Source: Gammaproteobacteria bacterium (GTDB lineage: Bacteria > Pseudomonadota > Gammaproteobacteria > Chromatiales > Chromatiaceae). From it: a stretch of 11,482 bases of DNA. The stretch spans positions 1 through 11,482 of the forward strand of contig DAOUQU010000025.1 in NCBI GenBank assembly GCA_030625445.1. The letters are read 5' to 3'. The position numbers were made by a program, and so were the translations under genes. Position 1 is the first letter of the stretch. Each line of letters begins with the position of its first letter. Shown here in pieces: positions 1 to 7,263 of this stretch. A model generated the notes under the pieces. That model saw only the letters and a list, made by a program, of their open reading frames with translations, made no database searches and was not told the DNA's origin.

Positions 1-608
1 TCCTGCAACTCCTCCTTGCTGGCGGTTGTCAGGCTCGCCGCAAAATCCGCCAGATGCGAAGGGTCGTCCGGGCCAAAACGGTCAAGAAACATGCGCAGCT
101 CTTCCGCATAGAGCGGATTGAGCGGCAGCAGTTCCTTGATGGTGTTGATGATGGCCATGGCGTATGACTTGATGTCTTCATCGAGAGTGCCGCTGAACTC
201 CTTGATATACTCGACGCGCGCTGTGAAGGGCGCCTTGTCGCTCAGGAATTCGAGAATGCGGAAACGCTGCAGGCATTCGATCAAAACCTGGAGTTGTCCA
301 TCTACGGTCTGTGCGCGATGAACGCGTCCAACGGCGCCGACGCTGTAGAACTCATCGCTCTTCGCGAGTTCGGATTTGTCTCCGTGCGTCAGGATAATGC
401 CAACCAGATCATTATCCGATTCAGAGACAGCCTGGATTGTTGGAGCCCATGCGGTGGCGTCCATCAGCAACGGCACCGCCTGTCCCGGAAAAAACGGACG
501 CGAAGCAACCGGCAGCAGATGGATGATGTTGGGTAACACATCGCCAGCGCGCGCTAACGGGTTTTTGGGGATAATCTCGATGTCGGGGTGTCGGGACTCG
601 TCATTCAT
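1..608 (-). CDS. lon: Lon-family ATP-dependent protease (AsrA-like paralog), N-terminal part, cut by window edge
   Basis: Only the first 202 codons are present; the gene runs off the left edge, so the AAA+ and serine-protease domains are not visible. The translation starts MNDESRHPDIEII and carries the LON substrate-binding domain: RPFFPGQAVPLLM near residues 38-50 and IKELLPLNPLYAEEL near 160-174. The opening differs from classical housekeeping Lon. It resembles the second Lon paralog I recall from Pseudomonas (AsrA, linked to heat and aminoglycoside stress), which shares the PFFP and LLPLNPLY stretches. The expected role is cytoplasmic degradation of damaged or regulatory proteins. The ATG at 606-608 overlaps the rsmA stop at 605-607 as ATGA. 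No clear Shine-Dalgarno is seen, so translation is probably coupled to rsmA. Family assignment is strong; assignment to the AsrA subgroup is inference. Confidence 0.88.
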   Translation of the reverse strand, partial: MNDESRHPDIEIIPKNPLARAGDVLPNIIHLLPVASRPFFPGQAVPLLMDATAWAPTIQAVSESDNDLVGIILTHGDKSELAKSDEFYSVGAVGRVHRAQTVDGQLQVLIECLQRFRILEFLSDKAPFTARVEYIKEFSGTLDEDIKSYAMAIINTIKELLPLNPLYAEELRMFLDRFGPDDPSHLADFAASLTTASKEELQ

Positions 609-1399
609 AATGGGGTATTTTTCAGATCGCCAGCAAGATTCGCCAGCTCGACATAACTGCTGACGGGGATCACTTCTGCTCTCGCCGTCGGTTCAATTGC
701 AACAGCTTCCAACATGGGGCCGTCGACACTTTTTTTCAAGGAGTTAAGGATGATTTTGCGCCGCTGGCTGAAGGCCTGCTGTAAAATTTGGTCCAACAGT
801 TGAGGATAGCGGATCGCCTGGATGGCATCCATGTCAGGAGTCAGGCGTACAATGGCGGACTCGACCTTTGGCGCCGGGTTGAATGCGCCCGGACCGATCA
901 CGAACAGCATTTCACTGCTGCAGCGTGCCTGAATGGCGACCGAGAGGCGTCCATAGATCTTTGAGCCTGGCGCAGCGACGATGCGCTCAACCACCTCTTT
1001 CTGCAGCATGAAGTGGAGATCATGGATACACTCTGCCTGTCCGAGAAGGTGAAACAACAGTGGCGTGGAGATGTTGTAGGGAAGATTTCCCAGCAGACGC
1101 AGCTTCTCATCATTTTCCGCAAGGCTGCAGAAGTCAAAGCGCAGTGCATCGGCATTGTGAATGTGGAAATGATCTGCTTGGCTGACACTACGCAGTCCTG
1201 AAATCAGATCCCGATCCAATTCGATCACATCCAGTTTTTCACAGCGATCGATCAAGTGGGTGGTTATGGCGCCCTGTCCCGGACCAATCTCGACCAGATG
1301 CTGTGCTGCTTGCGGTTGAATGGCATTGACAATGCGTCGAATTACGGCAGGGTCATGTAAAAAATTTTGGCCGAAGCGTTTTCTTGGTCGATGATGCAT
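605..1399 (-). CDS. rsmA: 16S rRNA (adenine1518-N6/adenine1519-N6)-dimethyltransferase RsmA (KsgA)
   Basis: RsmA dimethylates two adjacent adenines in the 3' terminal hairpin of 16S rRNA, using S-adenosylmethionine, late in 30S assembly. The 264-residue product has the usual family length. Visible landmarks are KRFGQNFLHD (7-16), the SAM-binding loop EIGPGQGAIT (37-46), acidic motif II IELDRD (59-64), the catalytic NLPYNI (105-110), FNPAPKVESAIVRL (about 172-185) and AFSQRRKIILNSLK (about 208-221). The start is chosen because MHHRPRKRFGQNF matches the short basic leader of the family. No Shine-Dalgarno precedes the ATG, but a perfect TATAAT lies six bases upstream, suggesting a leaderless mRNA. 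The 3' end overlaps the Lon gene by 4 bp, so the two are probably one operon. Resistance to kasugamycin on loss of function is known for the family. Confidence 0.97.
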   Translation of the reverse strand: MHHRPRKRFGQNFLHDPAVIRRIVNAIQPQAAQHLVEIGPGQGAITTHLIDRCEKLDVIELDRDLISGLRSVSQADHFHIHNADALRFDFCSLAENDEKLRLLGNLPYNISTPLLFHLLGQAECIHDLHFMLQKEVVERIVAAPGSKIYGRLSVAIQARCSSEMLFVIGPGAFNPAPKVESAIVRLTPDMDAIQAIRYPQLLDQILQQAFSQRRKIILNSLKKSVDGPMLEAVAIEPTARAEVIPVSSYVELANLAGDLKNTPL

Positions 1400-1405
1400 G
1401 GTGTT

Positions 1406-1411
1406 ATTATA
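1406..1411 (-). promoter_or_regulatory. Putative -10 element for a leaderless rsmA transcript
   Basis: On the minus strand a perfect TATAAT is followed by AACACC and then the rsmA ATG. With the last T at -7, the A of the start codon falls at +1. The -35 position is poor: the 17-bp spacing gives TATAGA, 3 of 6 consensus bases. There is no ribosome binding site in the six bases between. The -10 is seen directly; its use is inference. Confidence 0.5.
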
Positions 1412-1466
1412 AGAAGTTCTGAACGAAATCTATATGCGTTCTTCAAATATAAGGGATGAGGCAGAA

Positions 1467-1596
1467 ATTAAAGTACCAAGATGTGCAGGATTTTTGTTTG
1501 TGGTTTTTGTTGCCACGTCGGGCGCATAGTGAACTATGTAACCAAAGTGGCAGCGAAAAGCACGGACAAAAAGGCAAGTGAGATTGGTATTTTAAT
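1467..1596. repeat. 130-bp imperfect palindrome (MITE/REP-like intergenic element)
   Basis: Two 63-nt arms (1467-1529 and 1534-1596) are inverted copies around the four bases TGAA. By hand alignment without gaps, 43 of 63 positions match. The outer 13 nt (ATTAAAGTACCAA against the complement of TTGGTATTTTAAT) match at 12, the TGCCAC/GTGGCA block matches fully, and the central CATAG/CTATG closes the stem. The element fills most of the gap between divergent rsmA and thiD. Short open frames cross it on both strands but have no ribosome binding site and mirror the palindrome, so I do not call a gene. No clear target-site duplication is seen. Confidence 0.7.
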
Positions 1597-1672
1597 AAAT
1601 GCATCATCCCTAAGTAACATCGCTCAATACCAAACAACGCAAGGATTGTTTGAGAAATTTTAGATATAACAG

Positions 1673-2461
1673 ATGATGAAAAATATACTGGTAATAGGTG
1701 GTCACGACCCCAGTGGCGGCGCAGGCATTCAGGCTGATATCGAAGCGATTGCGGCCAATGGTTGTCATGCGGTGACGGTGATATCGGCCCTGACGGTTCA
1801 AGACACTAGCAATGTGTTTCAGATGATCCCGGTAAAGGCCAGTATATTACGCCGCCAGCTTGATGTGCTGCTGGATGATATGCCGGTTGCTGCCGTCAAG
1901 ATCGGTTTGATCGGAAATGCAGAGAATGCCAGGGTGATCGCACAACGACTCAGGATGATGCCGCAGATTCCAGTCATCGTAGATCCCGTGCTCGCTGCCG
2001 GTGGAGGCTCTGAACTGGCCACAGATGCTCTGCTGCAGTTTTATAGAAATGAGTTGCTGCCATTAACCACGGTATTCACTCCGAATCTCCCCGAAGCACA
2101 GCGCCTTAGTGAGAAGATTGAGGTTGATAGCTGTGCTTATGCATTGCTGGATAAAGGAGCAAAGAATGTTCTGATTACCGGTGGACATGAACAGGCAGAA
2201 GCTGTCGTTAACCGCCTCTATGATATCAGCGGAAAAGTGGAAGAGTGGAAATGGCCGATTCTTGAGGGTGAATTCCATGGCTCCGGTTGTACCCTGGCGT
2301 CAGCGATAGCCGCCTTTGTAGCGCAGCAAATTCCATTGAAACTTGCGCTGCGTCTCGCACAGGCATATACCTGTGACGCCCTGGACAGTGCCCGTAAACT
2401 GGGTAAAGGGCAGCTGATTCCATTGCGAATTGCCGGTGGCGGTAATGGTGACGTCGAGTGA
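1673..2461 (+). CDS. thiD: Hydroxymethylpyrimidine/phosphomethylpyrimidine kinase ThiD
   Basis: ThiD phosphorylates 4-amino-5-hydroxymethyl-2-methylpyrimidine, or its monophosphate, to the diphosphate used by ThiE in cytoplasmic thiamine synthesis. The 262-residue product is a ribokinase-like (PfkB superfamily) enzyme of normal length. Visible motifs are GGHDPSGGAGIQAD (9-22, substrate side), VIVDPV (101-106), TPNLPEA (136-142) and the anion-hole/active-site segment HGSGCTLASA (202-211), whose Cys is characteristic of HMP-P kinases. Two adjacent ATG codons (1673 and 1676) could start it; neither has a recognisable Shine-Dalgarno. The TGA at 2459-2461 overlaps the GTG start of thiE. I searched the 76 bp between the palindrome and the start for a TPP riboswitch and saw no CTGAGA box, so control of the operon is unclear. 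Confidence 0.95.
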   Translation: MMKNILVIGGHDPSGGAGIQADIEAIAANGCHAVTVISALTVQDTSNVFQMIPVKASILRRQLDVLLDDMPVAAVKIGLIGNAENARVIAQRLRMMPQIPVIVDPVLAAGGGSELATDALLQFYRNELLPLTTVFTPNLPEAQRLSEKIEVDSCAYALLDKGAKNVLITGGHEQAEAVVNRLYDISGKVEEWKWPILEGEFHGSGCTLASAIAAFVAQQIPLKLALRLAQAYTCDALDSARKLGKGQLIPLRIAGGGNGDVE

Positions 2462-3075
2462 AACTATCCGGGTTGTATGCCATTACGACACCCTCGCAAT
2501 ATCTTCCGCAACAGGTTGAAGCAGCCATTGCAGGTGGCGCGCGGGTGATTCAGTATCGTGATAAAAGCAGTGACCAGTCGCTGCGCCTTGAACAGGCGCA
2601 GCAGTTAAGTCGAATATGCCGTGCAGCAAAGATCCCCTTGATCATCAATGATGATGTTGAACTGGCCGTCAGGGTTTCAGCTGCCGGTGTGCATCTGGGA
2701 CGCGATGATATTGCTCTGAAAAATGCGCGCCGGGATCTTGGCGATGACGCCATTATCGGCATCTCCTGTTACAACAACTTTGATCTGGCGCTGCAGGCGC
2801 AGCATCTGGGTGCGGACTATATCGCCTTCGGCAGTTTTTTTGCTTCCCCCACCAAACCGCTTGCTGTACGGGCTGACAAATCCTTATTGCAACGTGCAAA
2901 ACAGGAACTTGAGATTCCCGTGGTTGCGATTGGTGGAATAACAACGGACAATGGCAAATTATTGATCGAGGCTGGCGCAGATATGCTGGCAGTGATTACA
3001 GCACTCTTTGCACAAGCTGACATCGAACAGGCCAGCCGCAGCTTTGCACAACTTTTTTCGAAGGAGATACCATGA
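2458..3075 (+). CDS. thiE: Thiamine phosphate synthase ThiE
   Basis: ThiE joins HMP pyrophosphate and the carboxylated thiazole phosphate to make thiamine monophosphate. The 205-residue TIM barrel has normal length. Visible landmarks are GLYAIT (5-10), QYRDK (32-36, pyrophosphate binding), INDD (63-66, Mg2+ site), GVHLG (77-81), [11 protein letters not shown] (124-134), the gammaproteobacterial form of the TxTK loop, and AIGGIT (157-162, phosphate binding). The start is a GTG at 2458, because GTG AAA CTA gives the expected [10 protein letters not shown] opening and yields a 4-bp GTGA overlap with the thiD stop. The stop overlaps the hemL ATG in the same way. The thiD-thiE-hemL order is one I recall from Pseudomonas, which supports both identity and cotranscription. 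Confidence 0.96.
   Translation: MKLSGLYAITTPSQYLPQQVEAAIAGGARVIQYRDKSSDQSLRLEQAQQLSRICRAAKIPLIINDDVELAVRVSAAGVHLGRDDIALKNARRDLGDDAIIGISCYNNFDLALQAQHLGADYIAFGSFFASPTKPLAVRADKSLLQRAKQELEIPVVAIGGITTDNGKLLIEAGADMLAVITALFAQADIEQASRSFAQLFSKEIP
3061..3066 (+). promoter_or_regulatory. Ribosome binding site of hemL inside the thiE 3' end
   Basis: AAGGAG lies five bases before the hemL ATG at 3072 and within the last codons of thiE. It gives hemL its own strong initiation signal despite the 4-bp ATGA overlap, and it fixes the start codon. Confidence 0.8.
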
Positions 3076-4355
3076 GTCAATCCAGCGATCTGTTTGCACA
3101 GGCGCAATTGCATATACCCGGAGGGGTCAATTCGCCGGTACGCGCCTTTAAAGGTGTTGGCGGAGACCCTGTTTTTATCGATTCTGCAGCAGGCGCCTGG
3201 CTCTATGATGCGGACGGCAACCGCTATATCGACTATGTCGGTTCCTGGGGGCCAATGATTCTCGGACACTCCCATCCGCAGGTGATCGAGGCCGTTGAAG
3301 CCGTGGTGCGCAAAGGGCTCTCTTTTGGCGCACCTACCGCGCTCGAAACACAAATGGCCGACAAGGTTTGTGAACTGATGCCATCCATCGAAATGGTGCG
3401 CATGGTCTCTTCCGGTACGGAAGCGACCATGAGCGCTATTCGCCTGGCGCGAGGCTTTACCGGTCGTGACAAGATCGTTAAATTCGAGGGCTGCTATCAT
3501 GGCCACTCCGATTCACTGCTGGTCAAGGCAGGCTCTGGCGCACTCACCTTTGGCGAGCCTTCATCGCCGGGAGTTCCTGCATCCCTGGCCGAACTCACCA
3601 TTACGCTGAACTACAATGACAGCGCCCAGGTGCGTGAAATTTTTTCCAGCATCGGCGATCAAATCGCCTGCATCATTGTTGAGCCTGTTGCAGGCAATAT
3701 GAACTGCATTCCGCCTCTTCCCGGTTTTCTCGAGACCCTGCGCAGTGAATGCGACAAGTCGGGTACGGTGCTGATATTCGATGAGGTGATGACAGGGTTT
3801 CGTGTGGCGCTTGGCGGGGCGCAGGCCTTGTATGATGTCAAACCTGATCTCACCACGCTGGGTAAAGTGATTGGCGGCGGCATGCCGGTTGGTGCCTTTG
3901 GCGGCAAATGTGACATCATGGAAAAGATCTCTCCGCTGGGTCCTGTCTATCAGGCGGGAACACTCTCCGGCAATCCGATTGCAATGACTGCCGGTCTGAA
4001 GACGCTGGAACTGATCTCTGAGACCGACTTCTACAGTAAGCTGACAGCCAAAACTGAAGCGCTGGTTAGTGGTTTGAAAATGAGAGCCACCGCAGCTGGT
4101 GTTTCTGTGGCTACGAACCAGGTCGGTGGCATGTTCGGGCTCTTTTTCAGCGATGCTGAAAAAGTGTCGGATTTTAAGCAGTCGATGGCCTGTAATCAGG
4201 AGCAATTCAGGAAATTCTTCCATGCGATGCTGGATCGGGGTGTCTATCTGGCTCCCTCTGCGTTTGAAGCGGGTTTTGTCTCTGCTGCACATAGTGATGA
4301 GGATCTGCAACAAACCCTGGATGCTGCAGAAGAGTCATTTGCCGAAGTGGTGTGA
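3072..4355 (+). CDS. hemL: Glutamate-1-semialdehyde 2,1-aminomutase HemL
   Basis: HemL converts glutamate-1-semialdehyde to 5-aminolevulinate, the last step of the C5 route to tetrapyrroles. It is a cytoplasmic PLP enzyme of aminotransferase class III. The 427-residue product has normal length. Visible motifs are [21 protein letters not shown] (about 15-35), [15 protein letters not shown] (113-127, cofactor phosphate binding), GCYHGHSD (140-147), FDEVMTGFR (236-244) with the ring-nitrogen Asp237, and [16 protein letters not shown] (263-278) with the PLP lysine at 265, the position known for E. coli HemL. Translation starts at an ATG overlapping the thiE stop. Coupling thiamine and haem genes is a conserved arrangement rather than a shared pathway. 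No obvious terminator follows; the next 290 bp hold a repeat element. Confidence 0.98.
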   Translation: MSQSSDLFAQAQLHIPGGVNSPVRAFKGVGGDPVFIDSAAGAWLYDADGNRYIDYVGSWGPMILGHSHPQVIEAVEAVVRKGLSFGAPTALETQMADKVCELMPSIEMVRMVSSGTEATMSAIRLARGFTGRDKIVKFEGCYHGHSDSLLVKAGSGALTFGEPSSPGVPASLAELTITLNYNDSAQVREIFSSIGDQIACIIVEPVAGNMNCIPPLPGFLETLRSECDKSGTVLIFDEVMTGFRVALGGAQALYDVKPDLTTLGKVIGGGMPVGAFGGKCDIMEKISPLGPVYQAGTLSGNPIAMTAGLKTLELISETDFYSKLTAKTEALVSGLKMRATAAGVSVATNQVGGMFGLFFSDAEKVSDFKQSMACNQEQFRKFFHAMLDRGVYLAPSAFEAGFVSAAHSDEDLQQTLDAAEESFAEVV

Positions 4356-4378
4356 CTGATAACCCATGTCAAAACAGG

Positions 4379-4616
4379 AACCACGGAACACACTGAACAG
4401 ACGGAAAGGAAAACAAGAGGTGGTATCTTTCGATAATGTGGAAAATTATTTCATCTTTATGCTGAGAGTCTTTATGCAGCAAAAGATCTCTCTGTCGTAC
4501 ATGGATGTACAAATGCCGTGAGGGCAGGATGCACAGGAACGGCCTTCGTCGAGATGACAAGTAATAAACTGGAAAATGAAGGTAGCCCAAAAAACAATTC
4601 CGTGTGTTCCGTGGTT
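4379..4616. repeat. 238-bp intergenic element with inverted termini and GGA-loop hairpins
   Basis: The gap between hemL and the DedA-PAP2 gene is bounded by perfect 15-bp inverted arms, AACCACGGAACACAC at 4379-4393 and its complement at 4602-4616. They extend to 18 of 19 matching bases. Inside is a possible three-way RNA fold: ATCTC (4486-4490) with GAGAT (4551-4555) encloses GTACA-TGGA-TGTAC (4497-4510) and GCCGT (4515-4519) with ACGGC (4539-4543). CAGGATG, the CsrB-type repeat, lies within the last stem-loop. Short frames through it lack start signals, so I call no gene. Dispersed occurrence is my inference. Confidence 0.6.
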
Positions 4617-4646
4617 AGAAAATTGGTTGCTGCCTGGTAATACCCC

Positions 4647-6647
4647 ATGATGGAACTGCTTGACTCCCTGATCACCTGGGTCAATGCGCATCCGCACTGG
4701 GCCGGAGTTGTCGTTTTTCTGGTCGCGTTTAGTGAATCGCTGGCAGTTGTCGGCATGATCGTTCCGGGCGTGGTGATGATGTTTGCGGCAGGCGCCCTGG
4801 TCGGCGCCGGCGCAGTAGAGTTCATGGGCATCTACTGGTGGGCTGTTGCCGGGGCTGTGCTTGGCGACGGCCTCAGTTTCTGGGTTGGTCATCACTATAA
4901 GCAGCAGCTCTGCTCGATGTGGCCATTTTCAAAACATCCGCAGATGCTCGACAAGGGAACCCGGTTTTTTCAGCGCTGGGGTGGCAAAAGCGTTGCGCTG
5001 GGTCGTTTTTTTGGTCCTGTCAGGGCAGTGATCCCACTGGTTGCCGGCATGATGGAGATGCCGCTGCAGCGATTCCTGGTTGCCAATATTTTGTCGGCAC
5101 TGGGATGGGCCATTGCTTATCTGCTGCCGGGTATTGTCATTGGCGTCTCTCTGGACCTTGCCTCCGAAGTGGCCTTGCATCTGCTGGTATTGGGAGTGGT
5201 GGTCATTACCGGGCTGTGGCTGCTGTTGTGGCTGGCAAAGCTGCTTTTTTTTCTGTTTCAGCCTGTGGCAGTACGTTTTGTTCGCTGGCTGCTGGATTTC
5301 TCCCAAGGAGATACCCTGCCAAGGCGTCTGGCGGCTGCACTGGCTGATCCGGAGCATAAAGAGGCTCAGGGACTCGCATTTATGGCGGCTCTGCTGCTGC
5401 TAATGATATTCTCCATCACGCTGATTGCATCGCTGCTGTTCGGTTTCCATGGCTTTGGCCCCATCGATCATGCGGTGCATGAAAGCCTGATGGCGTTGCG
5501 CTCACCTGCTGGTGACAGCCTGATGGTCTTTATCACCATGTTTGGCGATACCTGGGTGCTGGTTGGTTTGAGTCTCGTTGTGATGCTGCTGCTTCTGCAG
5601 CAACATCCGGCAACAGCATGGCACTGGTTGGCGGCCGTTGCATTTGCATTCATTGTGGTGTTCCTGCTCAAGTATGGATTGCGTGTTCCCCGGCCGGAGG
5701 AGGCGACCGCGGAAGGGTGGTCATTTCCTTCGGGACATACATTAAAGAGCACCGTGATTTACGGCTTTCTCGCTCTGTTGATGAGTACGCCACTGAAACC
5801 CTCCGGGCGCATGCTTGTCTATGCAGGTACTGCCGCGCTAGTTGCCCTGATCGGATTTTCACGCCTCTATCTCGGGGTTCACTGGTTTTCCGATGTGGCA
5901 GCCGGTTGGTCTATTGGTATTCTGTGGGTGACGATCCTGGGACTTGCGTGGCGTCATCATCCACATCCTGCACTGAAGACGAAAGTAGTGGTGATCGCCG
6001 TGGTTATCTGGCTGCTGGCTGCGAGTGGCTGGCATCTGGCAGAGCATCATCAGGCACAGTTGGCTCTTTATCAACCGCAGTATGATGTGATTAGCGTTGA
6101 CAGGAAGGAGTGGCTGCAGGGAGCGCCCCTGCCACAGTGGCGGGAAACGCTGTTTGCAGGGCGCGACCCTCTTGGTCTGCGTTTTAGTGGTGATATCAGG
6201 GAGATTGAGCAACTATTGCTGCAGCATGAGTGGACTCTCACAAAGCCTTTTCGGGCGCTGGATCTGATGCAGAATCTGATTCCGCAACAGCAGGCGCCAG
6301 AGTTACCGGCAGTGCCAAAACTCTATGACGGCCGGGAGCCCACCCTCACCATGACAAAAATAATCGACAACCGTTATCTGGTACTGCGTTTGTGGTTGAG
6401 CAATTTTGAGGTGGGAGGTTGTCAGGTCTGGCTTGGACATCTCACTGAACAGCGGGAGAGATCATTGGCGGGAATCCTGCGCATCCCTGACAGTGTCGGC
6501 TCGGAGTTTGCAAGAGAGCAGGAGAGGGAGGTGCAGCAACTGCTCAATTCGGTAAGGAGTTGTCCAGAAGAAAACTCTCTTAATCCCCCCAGCGTTCACC
6601 AAGTGAATGCGCTACGTTCAAATGATCCAGGATCCTCGCAACCATAA
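4647..6647 (+). CDS. Fusion membrane protein: DedA-family transporter, PAP2 phosphatase and LssY-like C-terminal domain
   Basis: This 666-residue inner-membrane protein joins three parts. Residues 1-200 are DedA-like: FSES..GMIVPG (28-41) and GRFFGPVRAVIPLVAGMMEM (119-138). DedA proteins include polyprenyl-phosphate flippases. Residues about 245-440 form a PAP2 domain with all three signature motifs: KYGLRVPRP (342-350), PSGH (361-364) and SRLYLGVHWFSD (405-416) with Arg406, His412 and Asp416. Residues about 470-640 match the soluble LssY C-terminal type. The likely role is dephosphorylating and moving undecaprenyl (di)phosphate or other lipid phosphates; the substrate is inference. The ATG ATG start has no clear ribosome binding site, but an in-frame stop lies just upstream. 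The last 23 codons overlap the 3' end of ubiX on the other strand, and the Ser/Asn/Pro-rich tail looks like an extension. Confidence 0.92.
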   Translation: MMELLDSLITWVNAHPHWAGVVVFLVAFSESLAVVGMIVPGVVMMFAAGALVGAGAVEFMGIYWWAVAGAVLGDGLSFWVGHHYKQQLCSMWPFSKHPQMLDKGTRFFQRWGGKSVALGRFFGPVRAVIPLVAGMMEMPLQRFLVANILSALGWAIAYLLPGIVIGVSLDLASEVALHLLVLGVVVITGLWLLLWLAKLLFFLFQPVAVRFVRWLLDFSQGDTLPRRLAAALADPEHKEAQGLAFMAALLLLMIFSITLIASLLFGFHGFGPIDHAVHESLMALRSPAGDSLMVFITMFGDTWVLVGLSLVVMLLLLQQHPATAWHWLAAVAFAFIVVFLLKYGLRVPRPEEATAEGWSFPSGHTLKSTVIYGFLALLMSTPLKPSGRMLVYAGTAALVALIGFSRLYLGVHWFSDVAAGWSIGILWVTILGLAWRHHPHPALKTKVVVIAVVIWLLAASGWHLAEHHQAQLALYQPQYDVISVDRKEWLQGAPLPQWRETLFAGRDPLGLRFSGDIREIEQLLLQHEWTLTKPFRALDLMQNLIPQQQAPELPAVPKLYDGREPTLTMTKIIDNRYLVLRLWLSNFEVGGCQVWLGHLTEQRERSLAGILRIPDSVGSEFAREQEREVQQLLNSVRSCPEENSLNPPSVHQVNALRSNDPGSSQP

Positions 6648-7188
6648 AATCAATAATCTCATCAACAGAGGAGGGATTAAAATAAAATCCCGGATTTGCC
6701 GGCATGATGGTTGCACCGGCCTGTGACAGTTTGAGCATGTTCTCAAGATGGATAATCGAGAATGGAGTTTCACGAACCACCATGATCAATGGTTTGCGCT
6801 CTTTCAGCATGACATCGGCAGCACGATCAATCAGGTTGTCACTGATGCCGTGCGCGACACTTGCCAATGTGCCTGTGGTGCAGGGACAGATCACCATTGC
6901 CTGCGGAGGATTGGATCCGCTGGCGACAGGAGCAGTCCACTGCTGCCGGCCATAAACTTTTAATCGGTCTGCAGCGACGGCGTAGCGATCACATAACTGC
7001 TGCCTGACATCCTGCGGGCGTGACGAGAGTTCAACTCCGGCCTCCATGCGCATCACGATCTGAGCCGCCTGGGAGTAGAGTAGATAGACCTGCCGCCCTG
7101 CCTTGAGCAACTCCTCCAGCAGGCGCAAACCATATTGCGCCCCGGAAGCTCCGGTCCAGGCGAGTGTGATCGGCTTGTTGTTATCCAT
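6580..7188 (-). CDS. ubiX: Flavin prenyltransferase UbiX
   Basis: UbiX attaches a dimethylallyl group to FMN, making the prenylated flavin cofactor needed by the decarboxylase UbiD in ubiquinone synthesis. The 202-residue product matches the family throughout. Visible are TGASGAQYG (12-20) with Ser15, Glu49, PVASGSN (87-93), CPCTTGTLASVAHG (101-114), Arg122, Lys129, RETP (139-142) and GFY (167-169). These residue numbers coincide with the catalytic set I recall for P. aeruginosa UbiX. The ATG at 7186-7188 has an AGGA seven bases upstream (7196-7199), which supports the start. It is 75 bp downstream of arsM on the same strand, so readthrough is possible. In Pseudomonas ubiX lies next to mpl; here about 2.4 kb separates them. 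UbiD is not in the window. Confidence 0.97.
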   Translation of the reverse strand: MDNNKPITLAWTGASGAQYGLRLLEELLKAGRQVYLLYSQAAQIVMRMEAGVELSSRPQDVRQQLCDRYAVAADRLKVYGRQQWTAPVASGSNPPQAMVICPCTTGTLASVAHGISDNLIDRAADVMLKERKPLIMVVRETPFSIIHLENMLKLSQAGATIMPANPGFYFNPSSVDEIIDFMVARILDHLNVAHSLGERWGD

Positions 7189-7263
7189 AATACTGTCCTG
7201 TAAGCCAAAAAAATGGAGTATTCGAAAGTTGTATAACCGATAGATATCTACAGATATTCTTGC

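Noticed and set aside
1481..1663. 60-residue plus-strand frame between rsmA and thiD
   Set aside because: It is made largely of the palindromic element, has no ribosome binding site, and a mirror frame exists on the other strand for the same reason.
1597..1672. TPP riboswitch upstream of thiD
   Set aside because: No CTGAGA core or matching ACC-type second element is visible, and only 76 bp remain between the palindrome and the start codon.
4446..4895. 149-residue minus-strand frame overlapping the DedA-PAP2 start
   Set aside because: It is antisense to a well-supported gene and otherwise crosses the repeat element; its composition is low-complexity His/Asp/Asn and has no family features.
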